Part shown: one piece after another, positions 1 to 7,481 of the stretch
How positions within the stretch are numbered: position 1 is the stretch's first letter
How the letters are laid out: each line of letters begins with the position of its first letter
Assembly: GCA_900553215.1 (NCBI GenBank)
Contig: USCJ01000004.1
Coordinates: forward strand, 1 to 18,278
DNA from: an uncultured Collinsella sp.
GTDB lineage: Bacteria; Actinomycetota; Coriobacteriia; Coriobacteriales; Coriobacteriaceae
DNA length: 18,278 nucleotides
Direction: 5' to 3'
The notes under the pieces: model-generated
What the model was told of the DNA's origin: nothing
The model's input: the letters and a program-made list of their open reading frames with translations, nothing else
Database searches by the model: none
Translations under genes and position numbers: made by a program

Positions 1-49
1 GCGAGTGTCAGCTTGGGAAGCTGATGCCTTACCACTTGGCGATGCCCGC
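1..49 (-). tRNA. tRNA-Gly (anticodon CCC), 3' part cut off by window edge
   Basis: Read on the minus strand from base 49, the sequence folds as a tRNA. There is a 7-base 5' acceptor arm (GCGGGCA), a D-arm closed by GCC/GGC with GTGGTAA in the loop, and a 5-bp anticodon stem TCAGC/GCTGA around the loop TTCCCAA. This places CCC at positions 34-36, which decodes the glycine codon GGG. The variable region begins at the window edge, and the T-arm and 3' acceptor strand lie outside the window. A promoter-like sequence sits just upstream at 63-92. Confidence 0.9.
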
Positions 50-62
50 ATATGTGGGGGAT

Positions 63-92
63 AGTATAACGCGGTTGTCTTGTTCGATACAA
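63..92 (-). promoter_or_regulatory. Putative promoter of the tRNA-Gly gene
   Basis: On the minus strand, TATACT (63-68) is a near-perfect -10 hexamer. It is preceded 18 bases upstream by TTGTAT (87-92), a weak -35. The -10 lies about 14 bases before the first tRNA base, a normal distance for a tRNA promoter with a short leader. Confidence 0.5.
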
Positions 93-346
93 GGGTGGCG
101 ATACTTGTTTTAGCTGTGGAGATTCGTTTGAAAATCGCATCAATTGTGGAGACGAGGACCTTTGACCTCCTTTTCTCCTTATCTTCTATCTGCGCTTTTG
201 CCTGATTGTTGTATTTGAGCTCTATTTGTCAGGAATTGGGCAAGCTTTTGGTCAGGCTCCGGTACTTACCCGCATGAACCTCGGGGGTAGCCTCATCCTA
301 CGCGTCGCAACCTCCCCATGCGGCGCACGAGGGATAAGGAGCAGCC
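93..346. other. Gene-free leader between the tRNA promoter and the adhesin gene
   Basis: No open frame here has a credible ribosome binding site or recognisable protein. The stretch is T-rich around 165-235 and contains a short imperfect inverted repeat (GAGG/CCTC arms near 151-170). I could not pick a convincing -35/-10 pair for the adhesin. The only firm signal is the AAGGAG ribosome binding site at 336-341. Confidence 0.5.
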
Positions 347-997
347 ATGTCCAACGCACCCACGCACTCTGTCCACAGCGCAATCGCAACAGGTCCGCTG
401 CTCCTGCTCCTCTTCCTGCTTTTCGGCTGCCTGGCACCGGGAGCCGCATTTGCCGTCGATGGCTACGACCAGCTCGGCTTCCGCACTATCAGCGATGATT
501 GTGGGCCCTTCTTTATCGGCAAGTATGAAGCTCAAGACGCCTCGATTGCCTACTGCATGAACCAGGAGCGTCCCGGCCCCACCAAGCCGGGCGGCCCATG
601 GCTCAACTTTGATCAAGGCTGGGTGTGGCTCGACGACGAATTCGCAGCAATCGTTTGTCACGGATATCCTACCGCCACGTCGTTTGGCGGTTACCATCTT
701 TCACCCGATCGCGCCCGCGCCGCCACCCAGCTTGCCGCATGGATGCTCAACGGCACCACCCATGTCGACGGCACCTACTCCTACACGACCGCTCAGGGCA
801 AAACCAAGAGCGGGCACTTTACCGCCGACAATGAAGTCGTGGCTGCTGCGCGGTGGCTCCACGACAGCGCAAAATCAGGAAGCATCAAAGCCGCTCCGCA
901 CCGCGCGCGGCGCTATCTAGGAACCGTATCGGGCGGCAGCAGACGTCAAGACATGCTCTATGTACTGCCGGCGGTCTCTGTTTCCTTCCAAAAGTAG
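347..997 (+). CDS. Secreted thioester-domain head of the adhesin (5' fragment, 216 aa)
   Basis: The ATG is preceded by AAGGAG five bases upstream. Residues 12-36 form a long hydrophobic signal peptide ending AFA before VDG, a likely signal peptidase I site. Residues 40-205 resemble the thioester domain of Gram-positive surface adhesins. Cys70 in AYCMN followed by a Pro fits the thioester cysteine motif, and Gln128 in TQLAAW fits the partner glutamine motif. In the known family these two side chains form an internal thioester that can bond covalently to host proteins. The last residues (VSVSFQK) look like the first strand of a Cna-B domain, so this fragment ends at a domain junction. If translated alone it would be exported but not wall-anchored. 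The thioester assignment rests on motif reading only. Confidence 0.7.
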   Translation: MSNAPTHSVHSAIATGPLLLLLFLLFGCLAPGAAFAVDGYDQLGFRTISDDCGPFFIGKYEAQDASIAYCMNQERPGPTKPGGPWLNFDQGWVWLDDEFAAIVCHGYPTATSFGGYHLSPDRARAATQLAAWMLNGTTHVDGTYSYTTAQGKTKSGHFTADNEVVAAARWLHDSAKSGSIKAAPHRARRYLGTVSGGSRRQDMLYVLPAVSVSFQK

Positions 998-1102
998 TCT
1001 GCGAACACCGTTATTACCAGCGGAAACAATACCTATCAGTTTACCGGGGCAACATTCGACATTTTTGAGAGCGCCAGCGGCGCGCGTGTCGGCACCGTCC
1101 AG

Positions 1103-3778
1103 ATGGACAGCAACGGTCGAGCGCAGGCAACACTCCTACCCAACACGGCATACTACCTAGTTGAGACAACAGCGCCAGCTGGTTATATCCCCCTGCACGA
1201 TCGCATTGCCTTTACCACGACGGATAACGGCGGATACGTCACCATTGATGAACAACCCGGCACCATTACCTTGCGCATTGTAAAGCTCGACGCCGCAACG
1301 AATGCAGGCCCCCAAGTTGGGGCTTCGCTCGCAGGAGCAGAATTCGTGTGCGTATCGCAATCAACCCCTGGATGGACACAAACTCTCAGGACCGATGAAA
1401 GCGGTCGAGCTACCCTCACCGATGTCCCCCTGGGAACCTTTACCATCCATGAATCGAAGGCGCCCGAGGGCTATTTGCCCTCCGGTGACAGTTGGTCTTA
1501 CACCGTTGGAGCCGACCAACTCGGCGATTCAGGCGTGGTCGAGATCGAATCGCGCGTTTCCGATATCCCCATTGCGTTTGACCTTGAGATTTCCAAATTC
1601 AAGGACTACGGCAATAGCGATCAATCCGGCCTGGAGCAGCCGGCAGGAGATGTTGTCTTTGAGGTTGTCAGTAACAGCTCTCAGCAGGTTGTTGGCACAC
1701 TGACTACAAACATCTATGGCTTTGCCTCCACCAAAGACCAGCCCGAAGCATGGTTCGGCACAGGCAAGCGACCAGCCGGTGTCCACGGAGCCGTCCCATA
1801 CGACCGCGCCGGCTACACGGTTCGTGAGGTTCCGGAAACCGTCCCCGAGGGTTTTAAACGTGCGGGGGAATGGACCGTCGAGGCCAATCAGATTTCTGAC
1901 GGCGCCGAGCTTCAATATATCGTGGACAACCACGCTCTGTCGACGCATCTCCAGATTGTAAAACGCGATGCCCAAACAGGCGCTTCTGTTCCCCTAGCCG
2001 GATTCACCTTCCAACTCCTCGACAGCAATCACAAACCTGTCTCACAAACATGCTGGTATCCAGCACATAACGTAATGGACACCTTTACGACTGACGCGAC
2101 CGGCACCGTCACACTGCCCGAATCGCTCGTGCCGGGCACCTATTATGTACGCGAAACCTCGGCCAAAGAGCCCTATCTTGTCGGCGGAGAGATCGAGGTA
2201 AATATACCCGCCGATATAAACCTGACGCCCGTTGCAATCGTCTCGTATTATGACCACGCCGCGACCGGAAACATCAGGATCGTTAAAACCGATGCCGTAG
2301 ACGGCAGCAGCCTCGCGGGCGCCATCTTTGAGATCCGTGCCTCAGGTGATATCGTGCGCCCCGACGGTAGCATTGCCGCGCTCGACGGTGAGACTGTCGC
2401 TACCGTCACGACGGATGAAACTGGAGAAGCACGCGCGGACGACCTCCCGTTGGGATCTGGCACCGCACGCTACGAGGTCGTCGAGACTCAGGCGCCGACC
2501 GGCTTCTTACTCGACCGAACGCACCATATCGTCGACCTTACCTATGCCGACCAGAAAACACCCGTTGCGGAAGCACGGCTTAACGTATCCGACGATTACA
2601 CCAAGGTTGATATCTCCAAGGTCGATGCAAGCGGAGAGCAGGAAGTGAAAGGCGCACAGCTCACCTTATATGGTCCCGATAAAACCGAAATAGACTCCTG
2701 GACCTCATCCGACAAGCCGCACCGCATCGAACATCTTGCACCCGGCACCTACTCGTTGCGCGAAACGATGTCTCCGCGGACCTATGACCTTGCCGAGGAG
2801 ATAACGTTTGAAATAAAGGATACGGGAGAAGTCCAATCCGTCGCGATGAAGGATGCGCCCATCGAGATCAAAGGACAGGTCGACAAGCGTCAGGAACTTG
2901 TCCAACCTATCGGGAAGGGTCTGTTGGCTAACGGCGATGGAAAAAACCGCGCCGCGATGCAAACCAATACGGATGGGCTTTTCTCCTATACCATCGATGC
3001 TCGAAACGATTCCGCTACTTGGGTTGATGAGTTTACGATTACCGATGATCTTGAGTGCGCCAAAGACGGCACGGCGAGATTCGTCTCAATCGAAACCCCC
3101 GTCGCCATCGGCGACCTCAACGGTCTGTGCAACGTGTGGTATCGCACGACGCCGTTGGACTCGACAGACATCGATGAGCCGGCAAACGCGACGCTTGACG
3201 ATGGGCACGAAAATCCTTGGTTTGAGTCCGACGAAGTAAAAGAGAGCCTTGGTGAGGACTGTCGCCTCGTCGATTACGACGGCTGGCGCCTCTGGAAGGC
3301 GGATGTCTCGACCACGGAATCCACCACACTCGAGGCGAAAGAACTCGACCTTGCATCCAATACCGTCGTAACGGGCATTCGCATTGAATACGGTGCAGTA
3401 GCCGCCGACTTTACGACTCGAAGCGATGCAGATTCCTGGACCCGCGATGATCTCAAAGATGAGCACGACGACCTTGACGATGCCAGAGCAATCCTTGGCA
3501 CAGATGCTCGGGGCGCAGTCGTGCACATGCAGGCAACGTCGGCTTATACGCCCCAAACCGCACTCACCAACAGCGCGCGCGTCGATCTTTGCCGCAACGG
3601 CGGCGGCGATAAACTTGAGTCACATGACGAGGACCGTGTTATTCAACGCTGTACCCTACCGCGGGACCTACCGTCAACAGGATCAGTTCCCATCACCGCT
3701 TGCATCACCGCGCTTCTGACCTCGGGTGCCGCAGCCCTATGGTTCGCTCGCCTTAGGTCAATCCCAAAGAAGCGCTAG
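1103..3778 (+). CDS. Cna-B/SpaA-repeat stalk with LPSTG sorting signal (3' fragment)
   Basis: The coding frame is open from 998. The ATG at 1103 lies inside a Cna-B domain and has no visible ribosome binding site, so it is a nominal start. I count six Cna-B-type domains including the one split by the stop. Later ones open at about 1270 (LRIVKLDA), 1579 (FDLEISKF), 1945 (HLQIVKRD), 2270 (NIRIVKTD) and 2604 (KVDISKVD). Each tends to end in an E-x-x-A-P-x-G-Y-like motif such as ETTAPAGY or ESKAPEGYL, the Lys/Glu pattern behind intramolecular isopeptide bonds. A larger unassigned domain covers about 2860-3650. The C-terminus is a classic sortase signal: LPSTG at 3668-3682, a hydrophobic segment and a basic tail (IPKKR). 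No sortase gene is in the window. Confidence 0.8.
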   Translation: MDSNGRAQATLLPNTAYYLVETTAPAGYIPLHDRIAFTTTDNGGYVTIDEQPGTITLRIVKLDAATNAGPQVGASLAGAEFVCVSQSTPGWTQTLRTDESGRATLTDVPLGTFTIHESKAPEGYLPSGDSWSYTVGADQLGDSGVVEIESRVSDIPIAFDLEISKFKDYGNSDQSGLEQPAGDVVFEVVSNSSQQVVGTLTTNIYGFASTKDQPEAWFGTGKRPAGVHGAVPYDRAGYTVREVPETVPEGFKRAGEWTVEANQISDGAELQYIVDNHALSTHLQIVKRDAQTGASVPLAGFTFQLLDSNHKPVSQTCWYPAHNVMDTFTTDATGTVTLPESLVPGTYYVRETSAKEPYLVGGEIEVNIPADINLTPVAIVSYYDHAATGNIRIVKTDAVDGSSLAGAIFEIRASGDIVRPDGSIAALDGETVATVTTDETGEARADDLPLGSGTARYEVVETQAPTGFLLDRTHHIVDLTYADQKTPVAEARLNVSDDYTKVDISKVDASGEQEVKGAQLTLYGPDKTEIDSWTSSDKPHRIEHLAPGTYSLRETMSPRTYDLAEEITFEIKDTGEVQSVAMKDAPIEIKGQVDKRQELVQPIGKGLLANGDGKNRAAMQTNTDGLFSYTIDARNDSATWVDEFTITDDLECAKDGTARFVSIETPVAIGDLNGLCNVWYRTTPLDSTDIDEPANATLDDGHENPWFESDEVKESLGEDCRLVDYDGWRLWKADVSTTESTTLEAKELDLASNTVVTGIRIEYGAVAADFTTRSDADSWTRDDLKDEHDDLDDARAILGTDARGAVVHMQATSAYTPQTALTNSARVDLCRNGGGDKLESHDEDRVIQRCTLPRDLPSTGSVPITACITALLTSGAAALWFARLRSIPKKR

Positions 3779-3785
3779 CGCGATG

Positions 3786-3824
3786 AAAAAGCGGGGGGAG
3801 CCAGTCCCCCGGCTCGCCCGCTTT
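3786..3824. terminator. Bidirectional hairpin terminator between convergent genes
   Basis: The arms AAAGCGGGGGGAGCC and GGCTCGCCCGCTTT pair with one bulge around a loop rich in C. A run of A (3786-3790) lies on the left and TTT on the right. It sits between the stop of the adhesin frame (3778) and the stop of the minus-strand small membrane protein gene (3846), so it can end both transcripts. Confidence 0.8.
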
Positions 3825-3845
3825 CAATCATTTAAATCGCCGCAT

Positions 3846-4064
3846 CTACTCTGCAGACGAAGATCCACCATCAACGATTGCTTGCTCGGACTCAGGAATC
3901 CCATCGGCACCCGTGCTCTGTTCTTGCTCCACCTCTTCGCTGATTGCGGAGGCGGGGGTCGAGCCCTTCGCGCCCACGATGTAGGCAGCCCCAAATCCTA
4001 ACGCAATGGCGATCAAGGTCAAAATCACGTAGACAGGCCAATGGCGCTTAATATACGAAAACAC
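3846..4064 (-). CDS. Small single-pass membrane protein with acidic tail (72 aa)
   Basis: I do not recognise the family. The GTG start at 4062-4064 is preceded by AAGGAG (4070-4075) at five bases. Residues 1-9 are basic and aromatic (FSYIKRHWP), and residues 10-31 form one hydrophobic helix. The remaining ~40 residues are acidic and Ser/Glu-rich with no cysteine. The positive-inside rule suggests a short cytoplasmic N-terminus and an extracytoplasmic acidic tail. It starts 21 bases after the stop of the large membrane protein gene on the same strand, so the two are almost certainly co-transcribed and may work together. The gene ends just before the shared terminator. Confidence 0.75.
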   Translation of the reverse strand: MFSYIKRHWPVYVILTLIAIALGFGAAYIVGAKGSTPASAISEEVEQEQSTGADGIPESEQAIVDGGSSSAE

Positions 4065-4085
4065 GTTGACTCCTTAGAGCTCCGT

Positions 4086-7000
4086 CTACGAACGGCGGAT
4101 AACCTCGGTCACGACCTCGGATACCGTGGCAATGTTCGTCGGGTTGACATTGTGGGGCAGGTCGTCCTCGGTACGAGCACAAGCCAGGCGCGTGCCGTCC
4201 ACGCCGGCGATGGTGAGGGCTCGGCGGCTCGCCTCGAGCGCGGCATAGGCATCGGTCTTGGCATAGGGCATCTCGAGCGCGCCACAATCGACATGGAACG
4301 ACTTGCACACCTTGCTGACCAGGTTCACGATGCGGCGATCGCCCTTGAGCAGCTGCTGTTCGCCCTCAACCGTCACCACCGAAAGCCTACCGGCGCCGAC
4401 GGATTCAAGATTGATGAAGAATACGCCGCGGAGCTTATCGCGATGCGAAGCCAAGAAGGCCTTCATGCCGGCGCCATCACAATCCGAGGCGCCCGTTGCC
4501 ACAAACCAGATATCGTGACCGAGCAGCTCATCGTCACCCATAGAGGCGACAGCCGAGAGCATATCTTCGGAAGAAGCGCCGTCGGAAGACGTAGCGCCGC
4601 CCTTCCAGCCATCGTCATCGTCCTCGAAATTATCCCACGAACCGATGCCGCGACCGGACTTCTTGGCATCGTAATCGTCTTCGACGCCCAGCCAGTCACT
4701 CATGCTGTCCTGTTCGTTTTTCTTTTTACGACCGAACAGGCCGCCCAGGCCGCGCTTGCGAGACTTGGGTGCCGCAGGGGCGGGAGCCGAAATGGTCTCG
4801 ATCGGCTGTGCGCCCGACGCAACGGGCATAGGAGGCGCAACGGGTGCCGATGTGGGTTCGGGACCCTGGGCGGTAGCAAAGGGGTCGTTGACCTGTGCGG
4901 AGGGATCGGGAAGGTCGAACAGCGACGTGCGAGACGCAACGTTTGTCTGCTTCATCGACGGCAGCGACGGATCGGGGACCGAAGCCAGCGGAGACGAGGA
5001 GGGTGCAGGCGACGGTGCCGACGCCGGATCGGGAACATTCATCTGCGGACGCGGCGATGCTTGGGAGGAAATCTGGGCCATAAGGGAATCGACCGTTTCG
5101 TCCTGGGTGGGAGCGACATTGGCAACCGTGGCACCGGAACCACTCGGGGTCGGCATGGTGAAAATCTGCGTGGAGTAAGGCCTCGACTCATCCGTCTCGG
5201 GAGTCTCGGAAACCGCAGGCACTTCCTCCTGCTCGACCTCGGTTGAATCACCTTGATCGGCTGCCGCGTATTGCTCTTCGTCAGAGTTGGCCTCGACGGA
5301 CTCGTCCTTGGCAGCATCCTGAATTTCGGCAGCATCAATGGGCTCGTCATCGTCTGCCGCGTCGCCCTGCTCATCGGAAACAGGAAGGGGCTCGGCAATC
5401 GCGGTGCCTTGCTTTTCAAACGTTATCGTGGAATCGAACTGCGCGGCATCAAACGACATGGTGCTATCGACATGCTGCTGAGCCTCGAAAGACGTCGTCG
5501 CCTCAGCAACATCCGCGGACGCCGGTTGCTGGGACTCAAAGGACGTCGTAGCTTCGGCAGCGTCGACGGGCACGGACTGCATAGCCTCGTTCTGCTCGAA
5601 CTCTTGCGCCGCGCGCTCACGTGCCGCCTCGGCTGCCTGCTGCTGAGCGATAGCCTCCTGCTCGGCAGCCTCGCGTGCGGCAGCGCGCTTCTCCTCGAAA
5701 TCGTCGACAAATTTCTTGCCCTTTGCAAGCGCACCCTTAAAGAAGTTGGAAGCACTGGTGCCAATCGAAGAGAACGCGGATGCAATATCGGCATGGGGCG
5801 TTGCCGCGGGAATCTCGGCCGAAAAATCAGTATCGCTCTCGTAAGACACGCGCCTCGGCTGTTCAACGTAATCGTCGTCAGACTCGTCCGCAACGTCTTG
5901 CGCCGGCGCGGCGGGGGCCAAAATGACCAGTCCTGCCGCGGGATCGATCGCGGACACCGCCTCGGGCTCGGCAACGGCAGAGGTAACCGCGGCAGACTCA
6001 TCATCCACGGTGACGGCGGGCGCAGGTGCAGTCACGACGGGGGCGGGCTCGGGCTCAAACGTCGGCTCCTCGCCCTCCTCGTAATCGAGCGTGCAGGACT
6101 CGGGAAGCATCCCGAGCGCACGGATGGCATCCGAACCAAAGCGGATGTTGCCGACGGCATTGCGATAGAGCTTGGGCTCGGGCTCGGCCACGACAGGCTC
6201 CTCCGCCGGCTCGGCAGCGGAAACCTCGTCATTGAACTCTTCGGCCTGGACAGCCTGATTCTGATCCTCGGGCACAATGGCGCCAATCAGCGTCTCGTCG
6301 GTAGACGCACCCTCAAAGCCCTCGATCTGCTCGTCGAAATCCTCACCCTGTTCGGGCTCGGCCTGAGCGTCGGGAGCAATCGGCTGACCGAACTCATCCT
6401 CGGCGTAGGTAGGCTCTTCATACTCGATGGTGTTGCCGTAGTCGTTTTGCTGTTGGGCCGCGGCATACTCCGCTGCTGCGCGCGCCATCTCCTCGGCACG
6501 ACGCTTCTGCTCCCCAAAATAGGTATCGAACGGAACATCGTCGGGAAACTCGTTTTCGCCCTGGAAGGGAGCAACGTTGTCCATAACGCCGAGCATAGCG
6601 GCGACAGAAGACTTGTTGCACACCGCGCCGGACGTATAGGGAAGAATGTAGCGGTTAGAAATGATGTTTGCCGCGTTGGCGAGCGCAACGAGGGAGGCGA
6701 GGATCGCGACAATCCACAGCAGAACCTTGAGCGCGCCGGGGAGCGGCAGGATACGCAAGATGGCAACGGCAGCAGGGGCAACCGTGGCAACGGGCAACAG
6801 CTTGGCGATGAGCGCACGATACGAAGCATAGGGCTCGCGGGCGAGCAACTCAGCACGGGGAGAGTCGTAGTGTGCGACAACGACCACCGGGCGGTTGCGC
6901 GGAGACGCGAGCGGGCCCGAGGCCTTGTGGTAGGCGATGACATTTTGGCTCACGCCCGTCTTGCCCAGGCGTGAAACCACGGGGTGGCCCGTGCGCTCGA

Positions 7001-7283
7001 GCACGTAAAGAACGGCGCCGACAATGGCCAGCAAGGTGCCGACCAAGCCGATGCCGCCGCCGATGCCCATCAGCAGGGCGCCGGCAAACGCAAGAATACC
7101 GGTAACGGCAAATGCCAACCTGCTGGGCGCCGGGGCATTGAACTCCTGAACCTCGGGATCAAAGCCGTGGTTGCGGAAGATCTGAGCGATATCCTCGGCA
7201 GCCAAGCGCTCTTCTTCGCTGCATGCCGGCGTAATGCCGGTGTTCTGCAGCAGGTGGTTAATATAGTTCTGGGTGTTCGCCAT
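4086..7283 (-). CDS. Membrane protein with split, degenerate M28-type peptidase fold and giant disordered insert (1065 aa)
   Basis: The start was set at the ATG 7281-7283, which has GGAG (7289-7292) upstream; a longer frame reaching 7433 has no such signal. Residues 1-50 and 105-240 resemble the first half of an M28 aminopeptidase-like domain, with AHYDS (His138, Asp140) matching two zinc ligands. Two hydrophobic blocks (55-95 and 160-205) should span the membrane. Residues about 240-920 are low-complexity, rich in Ala, Glu, Asp, Pro and Ser. They include a coiled-coil-like stretch, a TTSFE-type repeat and a basic patch (KSRKRGLGGLFGRKKK). The M28 fold resumes at 923-1065, ending with a His (PHNVNP, residue 1044). 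Where M28 enzymes usually have AEE, this protein reads ASD, and the Asp of the GAxD motif appears to be Cys (SGAVCNK). An inactive, binding-type role is therefore likely (inference). It is probably co-transcribed with the small membrane protein downstream. Confidence 0.75.
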   Translation of the reverse strand: MANTQNYINHLLQNTGITPACSEEERLAAEDIAQIFRNHGFDPEVQEFNAPAPSRLAFAVTGILAFAGALLMGIGGGIGLVGTLLAIVGAVLYVLERTGHPVVSRLGKTGVSQNVIAYHKASGPLASPRNRPVVVVAHYDSPRAELLAREPYASYRALIAKLLPVATVAPAAVAILRILPLPGALKVLLWIVAILASLVALANAANIISNRYILPYTSGAVCNKSSVAAMLGVMDNVAPFQGENEFPDDVPFDTYFGEQKRRAEEMARAAAEYAAAQQQNDYGNTIEYEEPTYAEDEFGQPIAPDAQAEPEQGEDFDEQIEGFEGASTDETLIGAIVPEDQNQAVQAEEFNDEVSAAEPAEEPVVAEPEPKLYRNAVGNIRFGSDAIRALGMLPESCTLDYEEGEEPTFEPEPAPVVTAPAPAVTVDDESAAVTSAVAEPEAVSAIDPAAGLVILAPAAPAQDVADESDDDYVEQPRRVSYESDTDFSAEIPAATPHADIASAFSSIGTSASNFFKGALAKGKKFVDDFEEKRAAAREAAEQEAIAQQQAAEAARERAAQEFEQNEAMQSVPVDAAEATTSFESQQPASADVAEATTSFEAQQHVDSTMSFDAAQFDSTITFEKQGTAIAEPLPVSDEQGDAADDDEPIDAAEIQDAAKDESVEANSDEEQYAAADQGDSTEVEQEEVPAVSETPETDESRPYSTQIFTMPTPSGSGATVANVAPTQDETVDSLMAQISSQASPRPQMNVPDPASAPSPAPSSSPLASVPDPSLPSMKQTNVASRTSLFDLPDPSAQVNDPFATAQGPEPTSAPVAPPMPVASGAQPIETISAPAPAAPKSRKRGLGGLFGRKKKNEQDSMSDWLGVEDDYDAKKSGRGIGSWDNFEDDDDGWKGGATSSDGASSEDMLSAVASMGDDELLGHDIWFVATGASDCDGAGMKAFLASHRDKLRGVFFINLESVGAGRLSVVTVEGEQQLLKGDRRIVNLVSKVCKSFHVDCGALEMPYAKTDAYAALEASRRALTIAGVDGTRLACARTEDDLPHNVNPTNIATVSEVVTEVIRRS

Positions 7284-7377
7284 GTGCGCTCCACATCCAT
7301 AATCCGACAAATAGGCCCAATGTATGCACATTAGAACCGTATATAGTCGAAAGTATACCCCGAGCGAGCGCAAACGA

Positions 7378-7387
7378 CCGAATTCGG
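7378..7387. promoter_or_regulatory. Perfect 10-base palindrome in the divergent promoter region
   Basis: CCGAATTCGG lies in the 198-base interval between the divergent M28-like gene and the WYL regulator pair. Two copies of CCCCGAGCG (7358-7366 and 7400-7408) flank it almost symmetrically. It could be an operator, for example for the adjacent WYL regulators, but nothing links a binder to it. AT-rich TATA-like stretches occur at about 7339-7358 and 7415-7446, but I could not assign -35/-10 pairs with confidence. Confidence 0.3.
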
Positions 7388-7481
7388 GCCATCTTAACGC
7401 CCCGAGCGGACAAGGATATAGCCTAATCTCCATATCGGACTAAAATCATGGCAGCAAACCACCTTCTCATGCGAGGACTCT

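Larger units (their letters stand above)
347..3778 (+). pseudogene. Cell-wall-anchored thioester/Cna-B adhesin gene interrupted by an in-frame amber codon
   Basis: The frame opened by the ATG at 347 ends at a TAG (995-997). The same frame then stays open to 3778 and carries on the same kind of protein. The residues just after the stop, translated from 998, complete a Cna-B domain whose first strand (VSVSFQK) lies just before it. Without the TAG the product would be 1143 residues: signal peptide, thioester domain, about six Cna-B domains, a C-terminal domain and an LPSTG anchor. The stop detaches the secreted head from the stalk and anchor. No ribosome binding site was seen for a restart inside the second half. 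Possible explanations are a recent nonsense mutation, readthrough or a sequence error; a decayed gene would be expected to show further damage, and none is visible. The two halves are described separately. Confidence 0.75.

Noticed and set aside
431..442. A lipobox-like LFGC in the adhesin signal peptide
   Set aside because: The Cys sits inside the hydrophobic core, followed by a better signal peptidase I site (AFA before VDG), and the protein has an LPSTG anchor rather than a lipoprotein plan.
1..3778. tRNA-linked mobile island carrying the adhesin
   Set aside because: The tRNA 3' end is outside the window, and no integrase, direct repeat or transposase is visible.
4041..6974. Two long plus-strand open frames (401 and 573 codons) opposite the M28-like gene
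   Set aside because: Their translations are Arg/Gly/Leu-rich with no domains, as expected antisense to GC-rich Ala/Glu/Asp codons. The minus-strand frame has recognisable motifs, membrane segments and a ribosome binding site.
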